From an uncultured Bacteriovoracaceae bacterium (GTDB taxonomy: Bacteria > Bdellovibrionota > Bacteriovoracia > Bacteriovoracales > Bacteriovoracaceae): a stretch of DNA of 64,000 nt. Positions 27,221-37,900 of the stretch are shown here, in pieces. The position numbers and the translations under genes are program-made. Under the pieces are notes generated by a model. That model had not been told where the DNA came from and did not search any database. It saw only the letters and a list, made by a program, of their open reading frames with translations. Within the stretch, counting starts at the first letter, position 1. Each line of letters opens with the position of its first letter. The stretch lies in NCBI GenBank assembly GCA_937923325.1, contig CAKZUQ010000029.1, positions 1-64,000 of the forward strand, read 5' to 3'.

Positions 27221-28234
27221 ATGCTTATTAAAGAAAACTTTTTAAATGCCATTTCAAAGGCTAAGAACATATTAATTACAACTCATATTTACCCTGATGC
27301 TGATGGTATTGGTAGCGAAATAAGTTTATGTATGGCCTTAAAGAAAAAAGGCAAAAATGTCATTTGTTGTAATGAAGAAGAACTTCTAGAAAGATATAAA
27401 TATCTAGATCCTTATAATGATGTTTGTGGATTTGAAAACTTAAATGGTAATTTTGTGCAAGAACCTGATCTTATTATTGTTGTCGATACAAATACAATAT
27501 TTAGAACAGGAAATAAAATTCAAAAATATGCTGAAGACCTAGATTGTAAGCTTCTGTATATCGATCATCATCCATGTCCCGAGAGTACAAAAAAACATCA
27601 TTGTATTGATACAACGGCCGCAGCAACAGGACAACTCGTTGGTGAACTGATTGAGGTTCTTGGTGTTGAGTTTGATCAGCAGATCGCTCTACCTCTTTAC
27701 ACTGCTATCTTAATTGATACATCTAGTTTTAGATATCCTACTGTAACTGAAAGTACTCATAGAATGATTGCAAAACTAATGGATACAGGAATTAAGCCAA
27801 CTATTGCTTACAATGGTATTTATGGAACTAAAAATATTAAGCACCTTCATTTGCTAGGTAAAGTCTTGGGTTCTGCTAATTGTAATGAAAGTGAAGATAT
27901 AGCATGGATTGTTCTAGACCAGGAACTTCTAGATGAATATAAGACTGACATAGAGGACACCCATGCTTTTATTAATCACCTCTTAATTTTAGATGATATA
28001 AAAGTTGCATGTATGTTTAGAGAGGAAGGTAGTAAATTGAAAGTGAGCTTACGCTCAAGTGGAGAATATGACGTTGGCTTAATAGCAATTGGTCTCGGAG
28101 GTGGTGGTCATTCACACTCAGCGGCAACTCTTTTTGAAGTAAACCCACAAAAGAGCTTAAATCAAAATATAAATGCTACTATTTCAAAGATTGAATATTT
28201 ACTGGCGAGTCAAACGGCTTTAAAAAATAAGTGA
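27221..28234 (+). CDS. DHH/DHHA1 phosphoesterase, NrnA-like
   Basis: 337 residues. DHH motifs: YPDADGIGS near residue 28, VVDTN near 89, and IDHHPC near 114; the DHHA1 domain ends with GLGGGGHSHSAA. This is the nanoRNase/pAp phosphatase (NrnA) or bifunctional oligoribonuclease type, which degrades short RNA oligonucleotides and pAp. It is a single-gene unit between divergent and convergent neighbours. Its 3' end overlaps the histidine kinase gene by 25 bases. NrnA is the best fit, but c-di-AMP phosphodiesterases share these motifs. Confidence 0.85.
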   Translation: MLIKENFLNAISKAKNILITTHIYPDADGIGSEISLCMALKKKGKNVICCNEEELLERYKYLDPYNDVCGFENLNGNFVQEPDLIIVVDTNTIFRTGNKIQKYAEDLDCKLLYIDHHPCPESTKKHHCIDTTAAATGQLVGELIEVLGVEFDQQIALPLYTAILIDTSSFRYPTVTESTHRMIAKLMDTGIKPTIAYNGIYGTKNIKHLHLLGKVLGSANCNESEDIAWIVLDQELLDEYKTDIEDTHAFINHLLILDDIKVACMFREEGSKLKVSLRSSGEYDVGLIAIGLGGGGHSHSAATLFEVNPQKSLNQNINATISKIEYLLASQTALKNK

Positions 28235-30072
28235 TACTCTGCTCCGTTATTATTTTTTAATTCAATCCTTCCATTATAGATTTCTACATAGGACTTTATA
28301 ATCTTCATCCCAAAGCCAGTTCCCTCTTCACCATCTGTTCCCATAGTAGATTCAATTTTTCCATCATTTTCAAAATTTGAGATTAAATTTGAGGAAAAAC
28401 CAGCTCCTTCATCCGTAATCAGTAGGTGAAAACTATCACCTTCTTGCATTACTTTTATGCCTATAACTCCACCTTTAGGGGAAAACTTGATCGAGTTTGA
28501 AAAAATATTAGAAAGGACATTATTAATCAGTGAAACCTGTTCCGCGGTTATAAAAACTTCATCATGAACATAAGCCTGGTTAATAGTTATATTTTTATCG
28601 TTCAATTTATCTTCAAAAACTAGGAGTGATTTCTTTATACAACCTATCAATTCAATTTTTGATAGCTGAATTGTCTCTTTATCCAACTCAAGTTTTTGTT
28701 CTTTTTTTACATTGTCTAAGATTGCTCTCATATTTTCAGCAACAGTGAGAATGCGATTTAGCTTAGTCACATTTTGATCTTGCCTCAGTCCTCGAGCGAG
28801 TCTTTTTAAAGATAATTGAATCACTTGGAGTGAATTTGAAACATCATGAGATAATACACGTAATAATTTCTGGTATTTTTCTTTGCTGCTTGCTCTAACT
28901 AGTGCTTCATCTTTTTCACGGCCAATTGTGATCACTTTATACCCTAAACCAAGAGATAAAGTTAGCATCTGAAGGACATTTCCAACAATAATACTATTTC
29001 TAGTAAACCAGTTTTTATCCAATAGCCCATAAAGAGATAGATAATATATAATTATTCCAAAAAAGATACATAGCCATGAAATGGTATAAATAATTGCTAG
29101 AGACTCTTTTTTTAAAGCCCGAATAAAACCATAAGAAGTCATCGTCAGCATACTAAAAAGGATCAGGAAATCAATATACGGGCCAAAGAACCAAATAACT
29201 TGAGAGTAAAATGGTAAAAAACTGACAATTGGAAGAACACCTGTAAAGTAAAGTTGGTACTTAAACACTCGATCAAAAGTTGGAAATTCTGATTGTGAAG
29301 GTAATATTTTTTTTGTAAATAAAATAGCAAAAATGAGAGAAATAGATGAGAAAAAAATCAAATAACTAGAAATCGTTCTGTTATTCAAAAAAGGTATAAA
29401 ATCTAATATCCCCTGCATAACTAAGACTGTTACAAATAATGAGAACACAAATGCTGAGTAAAAATAATAATTTGTATCTTTTAAAAAAGCAGCAAGTAAA
29501 AGATTATAAAACAAGAGTGCTAAAATGGCTCCAGCATAGAACCTGAAGACATTAAATTTATTTACTTCCATCAGTTTAAAGTTTTGTTTTGAAGTCACTA
29601 GAACTCGAGTATTAAAAAGGTGCCCACTTTTTTTTCTCATATAAAATGTTTTAGTTTCATTAGCATCCAAAGATAAATTAAACGCCGTGAAGATTGAATC
29701 TACCACTCTACTTGATGATATTTTAGAGCTTCCTGAAACCTGCGTGGAAACTCCATCAAAAAACTCTACTTCTCCAGTTAGGATATGATCTAAAAAAAGT
29801 ATTATAGATATTTTTTTGTTTGAACTATTGAAGATGTGAAACCTCATAAAAAGAGCATCAGCAGTGTAACCTTGTCGAATTTTTCCATCAAAGTTCATGT
29901 CAAAAATATTTGGTAGTCTCCAGTCTTTAGAATCAAACTCAGTAGCTGAGATTTTGGCGACTTCTATTTTATTTGTAATATCGATTTCATTTTCTGAGTC
30001 GGTGAGAGTTATTAAATTTTGAGCAATCGAGAGCTGAGGAATTAAAAGGAGTAAACACCCAAGTGTTCTCAA
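28210..30072 (-). CDS. 7TMR-DISM sensor histidine kinase
   Basis: 620 residues from a TTG at 30072 whose bases overlap the upstream stop as TTGA. This start gives a good signal peptide (MRTLGCLLLLIPQLSIAQ), whereas the longer frame begins inside the transporter gene. An extracellular 7TMR-DISMED2-like domain (about 25-170) is followed by seven membrane helices (about 175-380), an H-box LSHDVSNSLQVIQ, an N-box NNVLSNIFSNSIKFS, G1 DEGAGFSS and G2 GTGFGMKI. It senses an outside ligand, perhaps a carbohydrate. No response regulator is adjacent, so it is an orphan kinase. Coupling to an EamA transporter suggests the two share a signal. Confidence 0.88.
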   Translation of the reverse strand: MRTLGCLLLLIPQLSIAQNLITLTDSENEIDITNKIEVAKISATEFDSKDWRLPNIFDMNFDGKIRQGYTADALFMRFHIFNSSNKKISIILFLDHILTGEVEFFDGVSTQVSGSSKISSSRVVDSIFTAFNLSLDANETKTFYMRKKSGHLFNTRVLVTSKQNFKLMEVNKFNVFRFYAGAILALLFYNLLLAAFLKDTNYYFYSAFVFSLFVTVLVMQGILDFIPFLNNRTISSYLIFFSSISLIFAILFTKKILPSQSEFPTFDRVFKYQLYFTGVLPIVSFLPFYSQVIWFFGPYIDFLILFSMLTMTSYGFIRALKKESLAIIYTISWLCIFFGIIIYYLSLYGLLDKNWFTRNSIIVGNVLQMLTLSLGLGYKVITIGREKDEALVRASSKEKYQKLLRVLSHDVSNSLQVIQLSLKRLARGLRQDQNVTKLNRILTVAENMRAILDNVKKEQKLELDKETIQLSKIELIGCIKKSLLVFEDKLNDKNITINQAYVHDEVFITAEQVSLINNVLSNIFSNSIKFSPKGGVIGIKVMQEGDSFHLLITDEGAGFSSNLISNFENDGKIESTMGTDGEEGTGFGMKIIKSYVEIYNGRIELKNNNGAEYHLFFKAV

Positions 30073-30971
30073 TAATGTTTTAATTGAATAATTACTGAAC
30101 CTAATAATAATAATCCCCCTCCTATAATTTGAATTGGAGTAAGCGCTGTATTTAAAAAAAGCCAATTAACCAAAACGGCCATAAATGGAAAAAACATTTC
30201 AGCTAAAGAACAAGCTCTTGCAGAAATTTTCCTTAACCCCTGATAAAAAACATACATTGCTAAGAGCCCTGAGACAAGTACCATTAAAGAGATTTTCCCA
30301 TACGTTTCTAAAGAATGACTAAATAGGTCTGAGGAATAGCTAGTTAAGGGAATTAAACACAGAAAGCCCATAATAAACCGACCGGCCATAATTTGTTCAT
30401 CAGTATAACCTTCTTGGCCTAATTTTTTACCAAAAACAGTTGCAGATCCCCAGCCAATGACTGAGAAGATGACTAAGATGTAGCCTTGAAAAGCTCCTGG
30501 ATGAACAAGTAGACTATAAATTGATTTTCCAGAGTTTCCTAATTTTAGTATATCTTCATAGGAAATTAAAAGAGCCCCAGCTAAACAGATTACTGCCCAA
30601 AAAATAAACTCTCGCTTAACTTGTTCTTTTAAAACCCATCTTGCAAGAAGTATAGCAACAATTGGCTGAAACTTTTGTAAAAGAATAACTAATGAAGGAT
30701 TCAAAAATACAAAAGCTCTTGTGAAAGCGACCGTGGCCAAAGCAGATCCTATCCCACCTACAATAAAAAAATAAAAGTAATGGTTTGTCTTGGCATTCCA
30801 AATTTTTTTTAGTGATTTAAAAAACACAATTGAAAAAATAATAGTTAATAGCAAATGTTCATAAAAAACAATAGTAATTGCATTCATTCCACTTTGGATT
30901 AAAGGATACCTAATTAATGTATCCAAGGCCCAAAATGCACACGCTAATAAAACAAGTAAAAAACCACCCAT
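30069..30971 (-). CDS. EamA/DMT family transporter
   Basis: 300 residues, ten predicted membrane helices in two EamA halves (about 1-135 and 155-298). Both halves have the GxxxA-type packing seen in drug/metabolite transporters, and the second half carries GWGSATVFGKK. Substrate unknown; efflux or exchange of a small metabolite is typical. It starts directly after the trmFO stop and overlaps the histidine kinase start by 4 bases, so the two are co-translated. Confidence 0.88.
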   Translation of the reverse strand: MGGFLLVLLACAFWALDTLIRYPLIQSGMNAITIVFYEHLLLTIIFSIVFFKSLKKIWNAKTNHYFYFFIVGGIGSALATVAFTRAFVFLNPSLVILLQKFQPIVAILLARWVLKEQVKREFIFWAVICLAGALLISYEDILKLGNSGKSIYSLLVHPGAFQGYILVIFSVIGWGSATVFGKKLGQEGYTDEQIMAGRFIMGFLCLIPLTSYSSDLFSHSLETYGKISLMVLVSGLLAMYVFYQGLRKISARACSLAEMFFPFMAVLVNWLFLNTALTPIQIIGGGLLLLGSVIIQLKHY

Positions 30972-32339
30972 TTATTTATGAGCTCCTGCAAAAAATTCAG
31001 TGAAGGTTTCAAGGGCCTTATCAGCAACAAGCTGTTTTTTGATTTTTTTTCTATCTCTACTTTTTCTTTGATCTCTATTCAACTTTACAGTTGGTAATAA
31101 ACCAAAGTTTATATTTGATGGAACCGGCTTAGGAACAGTCATCAAGTAATTAACTAATGCACCAAAAGCAGTTTCTACAGGCCATTGTAAACTCTCTTTA
31201 CCTTGAAGCTTTCTCAAAACTTGAAAGCCAACATACAAGCCCATACTAGCAGATTCAGTATATCCTTCAACACCTGTAATTTGACCAGCAAAGAAAACTT
31301 CTGGGTGTTCTTTAGCACTTAAATCAAAGTTAAGGAGTTTTCTAGCATTTAGAAATGAGTTTCTATGAACACTTCCTAGATGAATAAAACTAGCTTCTTG
31401 AAAGCCAGGAATTGTTCTAAACACCCTTAGTTGTTCTGGATATTTTAATCTTGTTTGAAAGCCTACTAAATTAAAAGCAGAACCCAGTAAATTTTCTTTT
31501 CTAAGCTGGATTACAGCGAAAGGTTCAGTACCATCTTTCATCTTTAAACCGATTGGCTTCATACACGAGAATCTAGGTGTATCTTTTCCACGCTCAGCCA
31601 TTAAATCCACAGGCAGGCAGGCTTCAAAAAACTTATAATCTTCAAAATTTTGAGCTGGAACTTTCTCAGCAGCTACAAGTTCTTCGACAAACTTATAGTA
31701 TTGTTCTTCACTCATTGGCGCATTTAAATAGTCTGCAGATTCATCTGGTTCTTTGTGACGATCCTTAAAATATAGTTGAGAGTAATCTAAACTATCAGCA
31801 TCTACTACTGGGGCAATTGCATCGTAAAAGTAAAAATCATCTTTAGAGATAACTTCTTGAATCCACTTTTCAAGTCCAGTGGTAGTAAGAGGACCAGTTG
31901 CAACAACTACATAGTCACAATTATATTCTTTTTGTAGAGCTATAGGGTCTGTTGCTTCTTTTTCAACAACAGTAATATTTTCATGAGACTTTAAATGTTC
32001 GGTCATCTGTCTCGAAAACTCATCTCTATCTACCGCTAATGCATCTCCAGCAGGAACTGATGTCCTTTCACCAATATCTAGAACAATTGACTTCATTGCT
32101 CTCATTTCAACTTTTAAAAGACCATGACCTGAAGTTGGATTCTTCGACTTTAGAGAGTTTGTACAAACAAGCTCTGCAAATGTATCTACTTTTTGAGCTG
32201 GGTTTCTATTAATTGTTTTATTTTCAACTAAAAGAACTTCAACATTATTTCTTGCCAGATAATTTGCAGCTTCACTACCGGCCAGACCAGCACCAATGAC
32301 TAAAACTTTTCCAATTTTCTCGTTTTTATTATTATTCAT
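30972..32339 (-). CDS. trmFO: Folate-dependent tRNA uridine-54 methyltransferase TrmFO
   Basis: 455 residues. FAD-binding GAGLAG at 16-21, then the TrmFO-specific FAELVCTNSLKS, RTSVPAGDALAVDR and FFEACLPVDLMAERG blocks, and a late GQITGVEGYTESA. It methylates U54 in the T-loop of tRNA using methylenetetrahydrofolate and FADH2, in place of SAM-dependent TrmA. The C-terminus is basic (RKSRDRKKIKK). It is the first gene of a minus-strand unit with the EamA transporter and the kinase, although function does not link them. Confidence 0.94.
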   Translation of the reverse strand: MNNNKNEKIGKVLVIGAGLAGSEAANYLARNNVEVLLVENKTINRNPAQKVDTFAELVCTNSLKSKNPTSGHGLLKVEMRAMKSIVLDIGERTSVPAGDALAVDRDEFSRQMTEHLKSHENITVVEKEATDPIALQKEYNCDYVVVATGPLTTTGLEKWIQEVISKDDFYFYDAIAPVVDADSLDYSQLYFKDRHKEPDESADYLNAPMSEEQYYKFVEELVAAEKVPAQNFEDYKFFEACLPVDLMAERGKDTPRFSCMKPIGLKMKDGTEPFAVIQLRKENLLGSAFNLVGFQTRLKYPEQLRVFRTIPGFQEASFIHLGSVHRNSFLNARKLLNFDLSAKEHPEVFFAGQITGVEGYTESASMGLYVGFQVLRKLQGKESLQWPVETAFGALVNYLMTVPKPVPSNINFGLLPTVKLNRDQRKSRDRKKIKKQLVADKALETFTEFFAGAHK

Positions 32340-32481
32340 TTAAAACTCTTTCTGTAATTTAAATTCTACGTAAAATTCACTAATTCAATTGTTGAATAAG
32401 TGTTATAATTTCAATATGTTAATAGTGATGGAAGTTACCTTTATAATCGCGATGAGTCAACAATCGGAGATCAAGTAAATA

Positions 32482-34230
32482 ATGAATACAACAATACACC
32501 AAACTCACCATACCGTAGCAGACTTTGATAATATTTTTAAGTACTTAGAGACTATAAAAGAAGAAGGATTACATCTCTTTCCTGAGCTTTTTTTAACTGG
32601 GTATCCACTTCAAGATCTTTGTCTGCAAAAATCATTTATAGATACATATATTGAGTTCCTAGATAAGGTTCACAAGTGGTCTAAAAACCTACCTGATAAT
32701 ATTACAATTCTCGCTGGTGGTCTTGAGTACGAACTCAGTAAAACGGGACTTCCAGTTGAAATCAAAAATAGAGTTTATGAAATTTCAAATAAAAGTTTTA
32801 AACCGATCTATACAAAACAGCTATTACCCAATTACGACATCTTTGACGAACAAAAATACTTTACACCTGGAGAAAATCCTCTTGTTTGGAAACATCAAGG
32901 TAAAAATATTGGAATACTAATATGTGAGGATATGTGGGCGTCTACTTTTCACCATAAAGACCCTATTAACGATCTCTATGAGTACTCTAAAGATAATAAC
33001 CTCAATTTAGATTTAATGATTAACCTCTCTGCGAGTCCCTATATTTTAGATAAGGACCAAAAAAGAACTGAGAGGGCTAAATACATATCAAGAATTTTTA
33101 AGTGTCCTTTTATATATACCAATAGAGTCGGAGCAGAAGATGAAATTCTTTTTGATGGTCAAAGCTTTATTTGTGATGGCCAACAAGTCCATTACAAAGC
33201 CGCCAGATTTAAAAAGGATAAGCTCTCTATAGAACTAGATAGTGCAAGTTATAATTTTGATGGCCCAACAGATAGTAAAAAAGAAAGAACTTGGGAAAGT
33301 TTGTTTAACGCTAGAATCTCTACCAATGAATCAAAAGCGACTAATCTTCCTCTAATAAAACAGTGGAATGATGAGCAGTGTGCTGAAGTTTGTGAAGCAT
33401 TAAAGTTTGGATTTCAAGAGTACGCTTCTAAATGTGGCTTTAATAATTTCACTATTGCATTATCTGGTGGAATGGATTCAGCTTTGGTTTTAACTTTAAT
33501 CAGACTGGCCCTTAAAGAAGGTCAGTATTTAGAAGCTATTTATATGCCTAGCATACACTCAAGCCCATTAAGCTATGATTTATCCCTTGAGTTATGTCAA
33601 AAACTAGGAATTTCTCTAACAACCCTACCTATTAAATTTCTTCACTCAGCAGCTAAAAACCTCTTCGGGCAGACTTTTCCACAGCCTTTTGAAGGCTTAA
33701 CTGATGAAAATATTCAATCTAGGCTTAGAGGGACACTACTTTACACAAGATCTAATCAGATCAACTCAATGGTAGTAAATACATCAAATAAGTCTGAGCT
33801 CGCTGTAGGTTACTCAACACAATACGGTGATTCTGTTGGTGCTATCAGTATGCTTGGAGACCTATTCAAGTCTGAGGTATATCAGATTGCTAATTTTCTA
33901 AATAAACAGCACGAAAACATAATTCCAGAGCATATTATTACGCGCCCTCCAACTGCTGAGCTTAGACCAGGCCAAGTAGACACAGAGAGCCTACCTCCCT
34001 ATGAAAGATTAGATGCAATACTTGAAGGAATATTAAGTTATCGCTACACCAAAACAGAACTGATTAAAGCTGGTTTTTCTAATGAAGAAGTTACAACTGT
34101 TATAGATCTTTATAGAAAAACTGAGTATAAGAGGTATCAGTTTTGCCCAATCCTAAAAATAAGCTCAAAAAGCTTTGGATTTGGGTATAGAGTACCGATT
34201 AGTAAATCATCCAGCTTTTATAATAAATAA
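32482..34230 (+). CDS. nadE: Glutamine-dependent NAD+ synthetase
   Basis: 582 residues with an N-terminal nitrilase-type glutaminase domain (about 1-265) and a C-terminal synthetase domain (about 290-582). Glutaminase triad: Glu 35 in FPELFLTGYP, the Lys in TKQLLPNYD and the Cys in LICEDMW. The synthetase P-loop is ALSGGMDSALV. It amidates deamido-NAD. In-frame extension is blocked by a TAA six bases before the ATG, so the N-terminus is slightly short for the family. No strong ribosome site is seen. Confidence 0.93.
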   Translation: MNTTIHQTHHTVADFDNIFKYLETIKEEGLHLFPELFLTGYPLQDLCLQKSFIDTYIEFLDKVHKWSKNLPDNITILAGGLEYELSKTGLPVEIKNRVYEISNKSFKPIYTKQLLPNYDIFDEQKYFTPGENPLVWKHQGKNIGILICEDMWASTFHHKDPINDLYEYSKDNNLNLDLMINLSASPYILDKDQKRTERAKYISRIFKCPFIYTNRVGAEDEILFDGQSFICDGQQVHYKAARFKKDKLSIELDSASYNFDGPTDSKKERTWESLFNARISTNESKATNLPLIKQWNDEQCAEVCEALKFGFQEYASKCGFNNFTIALSGGMDSALVLTLIRLALKEGQYLEAIYMPSIHSSPLSYDLSLELCQKLGISLTTLPIKFLHSAAKNLFGQTFPQPFEGLTDENIQSRLRGTLLYTRSNQINSMVVNTSNKSELAVGYSTQYGDSVGAISMLGDLFKSEVYQIANFLNKQHENIIPEHIITRPPTAELRPGQVDTESLPPYERLDAILEGILSYRYTKTELIKAGFSNEEVTTVIDLYRKTEYKRYQFCPILKISSKSFGFGYRVPISKSSSFYNK

Positions 34231-34260
34231 GGTAATAATAAAAATTCAAAGGAGCCTCTC

Positions 34261-34761
34261 ATGAGTAAGAAATCAATTATTGAATCTTGGAAAAAAGTAA
34301 AAAAACAAATTGATAGTTTTGTAAAAGAAAATAACGTTAATGAACTTCAAAAAACTGTTGTTAAAAGAGTTCAAAAAGCACAAAAGGAAATAACATCTGT
34401 GGTTGAAGAAGATATTACAAAAGTAAAATCTAAAATAAAAAAAGAAACAGATCAAATCGAGAAAATGGTTGAAAAGTTAGTTAATAGTGAAATCAAAAAA
34501 GCTCAAAAATTTATCGATGAACAAAAAAAAGAGTTAGCTAAAATTCAATCAAAGTTAGAATCAATGGTTTCTAAAGAAAAACCCAAAGCGAAGAAAACAA
34601 GTAAAAAAGTGACAAAGAAAAAAGTTGCGAAGAAAGCTACGACTAAAAAAGTAGCTAAAAAATCGACTACGAAAAAAACGACAAAGAAAAAAGTTACAAA
34701 AAAAGCAGCAAAGAAGAAAGTTACTAAAAAAGCGACAAAAAAAGTTGTAGCTAAAAAATAA
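34261..34761 (+). CDS. Coiled-coil protein with histone H1-like Lys/Ala/Thr tail
   Basis: 166 residues. Residues 1-108 form an amphipathic, Lys-rich helix with heptad spacing and almost no aromatic residues except near the start (SWKKVKKQIDSFV). Residues about 115-166 are repeats of the type KKxxKK with Val, Ala and Thr, like the C-terminal tail of histone H1, chlamydial Hc1 or PhaF-type phasins. It probably binds nucleic acid or a polymer surface. AAAGGAG lies 7 bases before the ATG. A similar tail closes the NYN-domain protein at 55335-56651. Confidence 0.75.
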   Translation: MSKKSIIESWKKVKKQIDSFVKENNVNELQKTVVKRVQKAQKEITSVVEEDITKVKSKIKKETDQIEKMVEKLVNSEIKKAQKFIDEQKKELAKIQSKLESMVSKEKPKAKKTSKKVTKKKVAKKATTKKVAKKSTTKKTTKKKVTKKAAKKKVTKKATKKVVAKK

Positions 34762-34770
34762 TTCTAAAAG

Positions 34771-34794
34771 GGCCATGATAATAATTGCATGGCC
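34771..34794 (+). terminator. Hairpin after the histone-tail gene
   Basis: GGCCATG at 34771-34777 and CATGGCC at 34788-34794 form a perfect 7-base stem with a 10-base loop, starting 9 bases after the stop codon. The following ATTTCA is only partly U-rich, so it may be a weak terminator. Confidence 0.5.
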
Positions 34795-34911
34795 ATTTCA
34801 CATTAATTATCAGGTACTTACTCTTATTTTCATCTATCTCTCAACTTTAATTTTCACTTAAATTCTCTTTCATATTAAACTAATACAGTATTCATTCCGA
34901 TATGGTGAGAG

Positions 34912-37900
34912 ATGAAAAAGAATAAAAGTATAAAACTAAATTCATTACTTCTAGGCGCTGTTTTTGTGATTAATAGTTCAATCACAATTGCTCCAAGCTT
35001 TGCTCGAGAACAACAAAGATTAAATACAGAAGATACTGAAAAAGTTGCAACTTTATGTGGAAATTTCTTAACTTATCCCCCGACTGAAAAAACAAACCAT
35101 ATGCTTGAGCTGGCGGAACTTCTCAACACAAGACATGGCGGTAAAGACCTTGAAGATTTAAATGCAGACATCAAACAAGAAGAAAAAGAAATTTTAAAAT
35201 ATTATCAGTCAGGTTATGAATACATAGGTTTAGAAGGTTATCGAGCAGGAACATTTGGAAACTCGAGTAACGATACTTCTTCCCCATCATACTATTACAA
35301 TTACGCTGGTAAAAAAAATAACAATTTATTTAATGGATTAACTACTCAAAAAGACCAAAATGATACTATTTTTGATATTAATACAGACTTAAGTACAAAT
35401 TTAGACGTATCAATCAATTTAGATGCGGACACTATTAGTCATTTTCAAAACGAACACAACGCGTCAGAAAAAAGAAGAAATTATGTAAATAGTAGAAGTA
35501 TCTATCAAAAAGAAAGGGAACTTCTTGATAAAATCTCTAATCAGTATTTAATTAATAATAAAGATAAACAACTAAACACATCTTGGGTTAATTTCGCGAA
35601 GCAAAACCAAAACAAAGTAAATAGTGCTCTAAATGCTTCAACACCTGAAAAAAGAGAAGAGCTTCAAAGAGATTTACTGAATGAATGCAAAAAGAAGTTA
35701 GCGTTTGATTTTGCAACTAATATTGAAGATAAAAGTTCAGGAGAAGAGTACAAACAGGTGCTTAAAAATTACGAAAAACTATTCGGTAATAAAAAAGCCG
35801 ATGAACCAAACTCACTAAGAACGAATTCACCAACTTGTGTAGAAGGTGAAGATTCTAATATGATGTTGATAGACTCAAAAGGTAGAAGAATTTCATGTGA
35901 TGAACTATCAGACAGTCCCCTTAAAGAATCAAATAATTGGGGTGGTATTTTATCCTTAATGAGCCTTCCCTCTCAAGAAATTTTAAAAAGCTATGGAACT
36001 CAAGATTACTGTGAAAAATGCTTGAAAAATAAATTTAATTTTTACTCTAAATTCAACAATAAATTGAGTAAAAATAATAAATCAGCTAAAGATAAAAATA
36101 CACAAAATAGAGAATGGAATAACAAAGTTAAAGAAGCAAATAAAAAATTAAATAAAGAACTACAACTCAAAGCGATTTCAAATTCAATTTTAAAACTTTC
36201 AGACTTAAGTGAACAGTATCAACATACTTTAGCTTGGATGGACGAAAAATCACAAGAAGAATTTCAAAGAAATCAAAAACCTTGTCTTACTGAAGAGTCA
36301 TTTAAAAAAGCAATAAATGATAACGTCGCATGCCGCAACAATGAAAATAAGTTACAAAATAGAGATATTTTAGACTCCATAAGCTTTTCACTTGGAACGA
36401 AACTAGACTCTTTTTCATCTGTAGAGCAAGAAATTCAAAAAATAATGAAAAAGAGTTTAAAGTCTCATGAAGGTGCACAATGCAAGAGTTTAAACCGCTC
36501 TGATTTCGTTAGAAAGTCCGCAGCAGTAAACTTCCAAACAAATGCAACAAAAGGAGCTGAATATATTATTGATCAAATGTTAGTGATAGCAAACAAAGAC
36601 CTTGAAGCTTACAAAAAAAATAATAGCAACGACTCTGCAATGACACCTGTACAGTTTCTAACTAACGCTTTATCAAATGAAGTTTTAAAAGATGAAGTAT
36701 ATAAGATGGATTCTCTAAAACGCAATGACAAAACATCTCATTCAACAACTCCATTAACAGATTTTTTTAGAGCTACTAGGTCAGGATTAAGCTTCACACT
36801 TCAAGATGTATTAAAAGATATTCCACAGCTTAGTAATTTTGCTAAGGATAGAGCTTTAACAAACTCACTAGCAACAAGTCAATCTGACAAACCTGCCAGA
36901 AATAAAATAATGATTCAAGCATCTGTAACAGCTTATTTGAGTAAAGTCGCCAGAACAAATCCACAAATGTACTTTTTATTAAATGATAAAGAATACTTTT
37001 TAGACAAAGCAGAAAAATATAAAAAAAGTAAAACAAACGCCGAGTTTACAGACTTTATTTCAAATAATGGAAATGACGGTCAACACATGAAAACTCTTGC
37101 TGAAGATTACTCTAAATATCAAGATAATAAATGTAGAGTATTTATGAAAGAGATTGCTGAATCTGCGTGCCCTTCTGATGGCTATCACGATCGTTTTAGC
37201 AATAAGGATAAAAAGTTAGCTGCAAACTCTTTAGCAAAAAAAGAAGATTCTAAAAGAGCAAATAATTCTTTTAGTAGATATTGGAGCAAAAATAAAATAA
37301 CAGATAAAGAGTATTATTTAAGGATGATTGCATTAGAGTCTGCAGCTTGCTCACAAACTCTAACAGACGGTTTACCTATTGATAAGATGAAGGAGTCACC
37401 ACTATTAGATATCGACTACAGTATAGCTCCAACATCAAAGTCTGATTATCAGGATATTCTTAAAGATAAATTAGGTCTTGGAAAAGTAGATCGACCGAGA
37501 AATAAATTAAACGAATTTGCTGAAAGTAAATTCTGTGACGTAGATGCGTTAGATAAAGTTTTCGAAAATCATGCTATTAATCCTGAAAATCCAAAAACAT
37601 TGGAGTCAAAGGAAATGGATGAAATTACCAAAGCATTCTATGCTGAAGAAAATCGAGTTAATAATTATAATAAGCAAATAGTAGGTGAAGTTAAAGAAGT
37701 ATATACTAGCATTGATGACTCTGCAATAAATGCCGACGTTGAAAGAAGTAGGGAAAATTTCTCTGAGGAAAGTAATATTGAAACAGAAAAGATTGTTTAC
37801 CTTACTGATGTCATCATTCCACCTCGAGAAGATTATTCAAATGGAGTGACAGACCTTAACCAAGAATCTTTGTATAATTATGAAATTAAACCCATTGATG

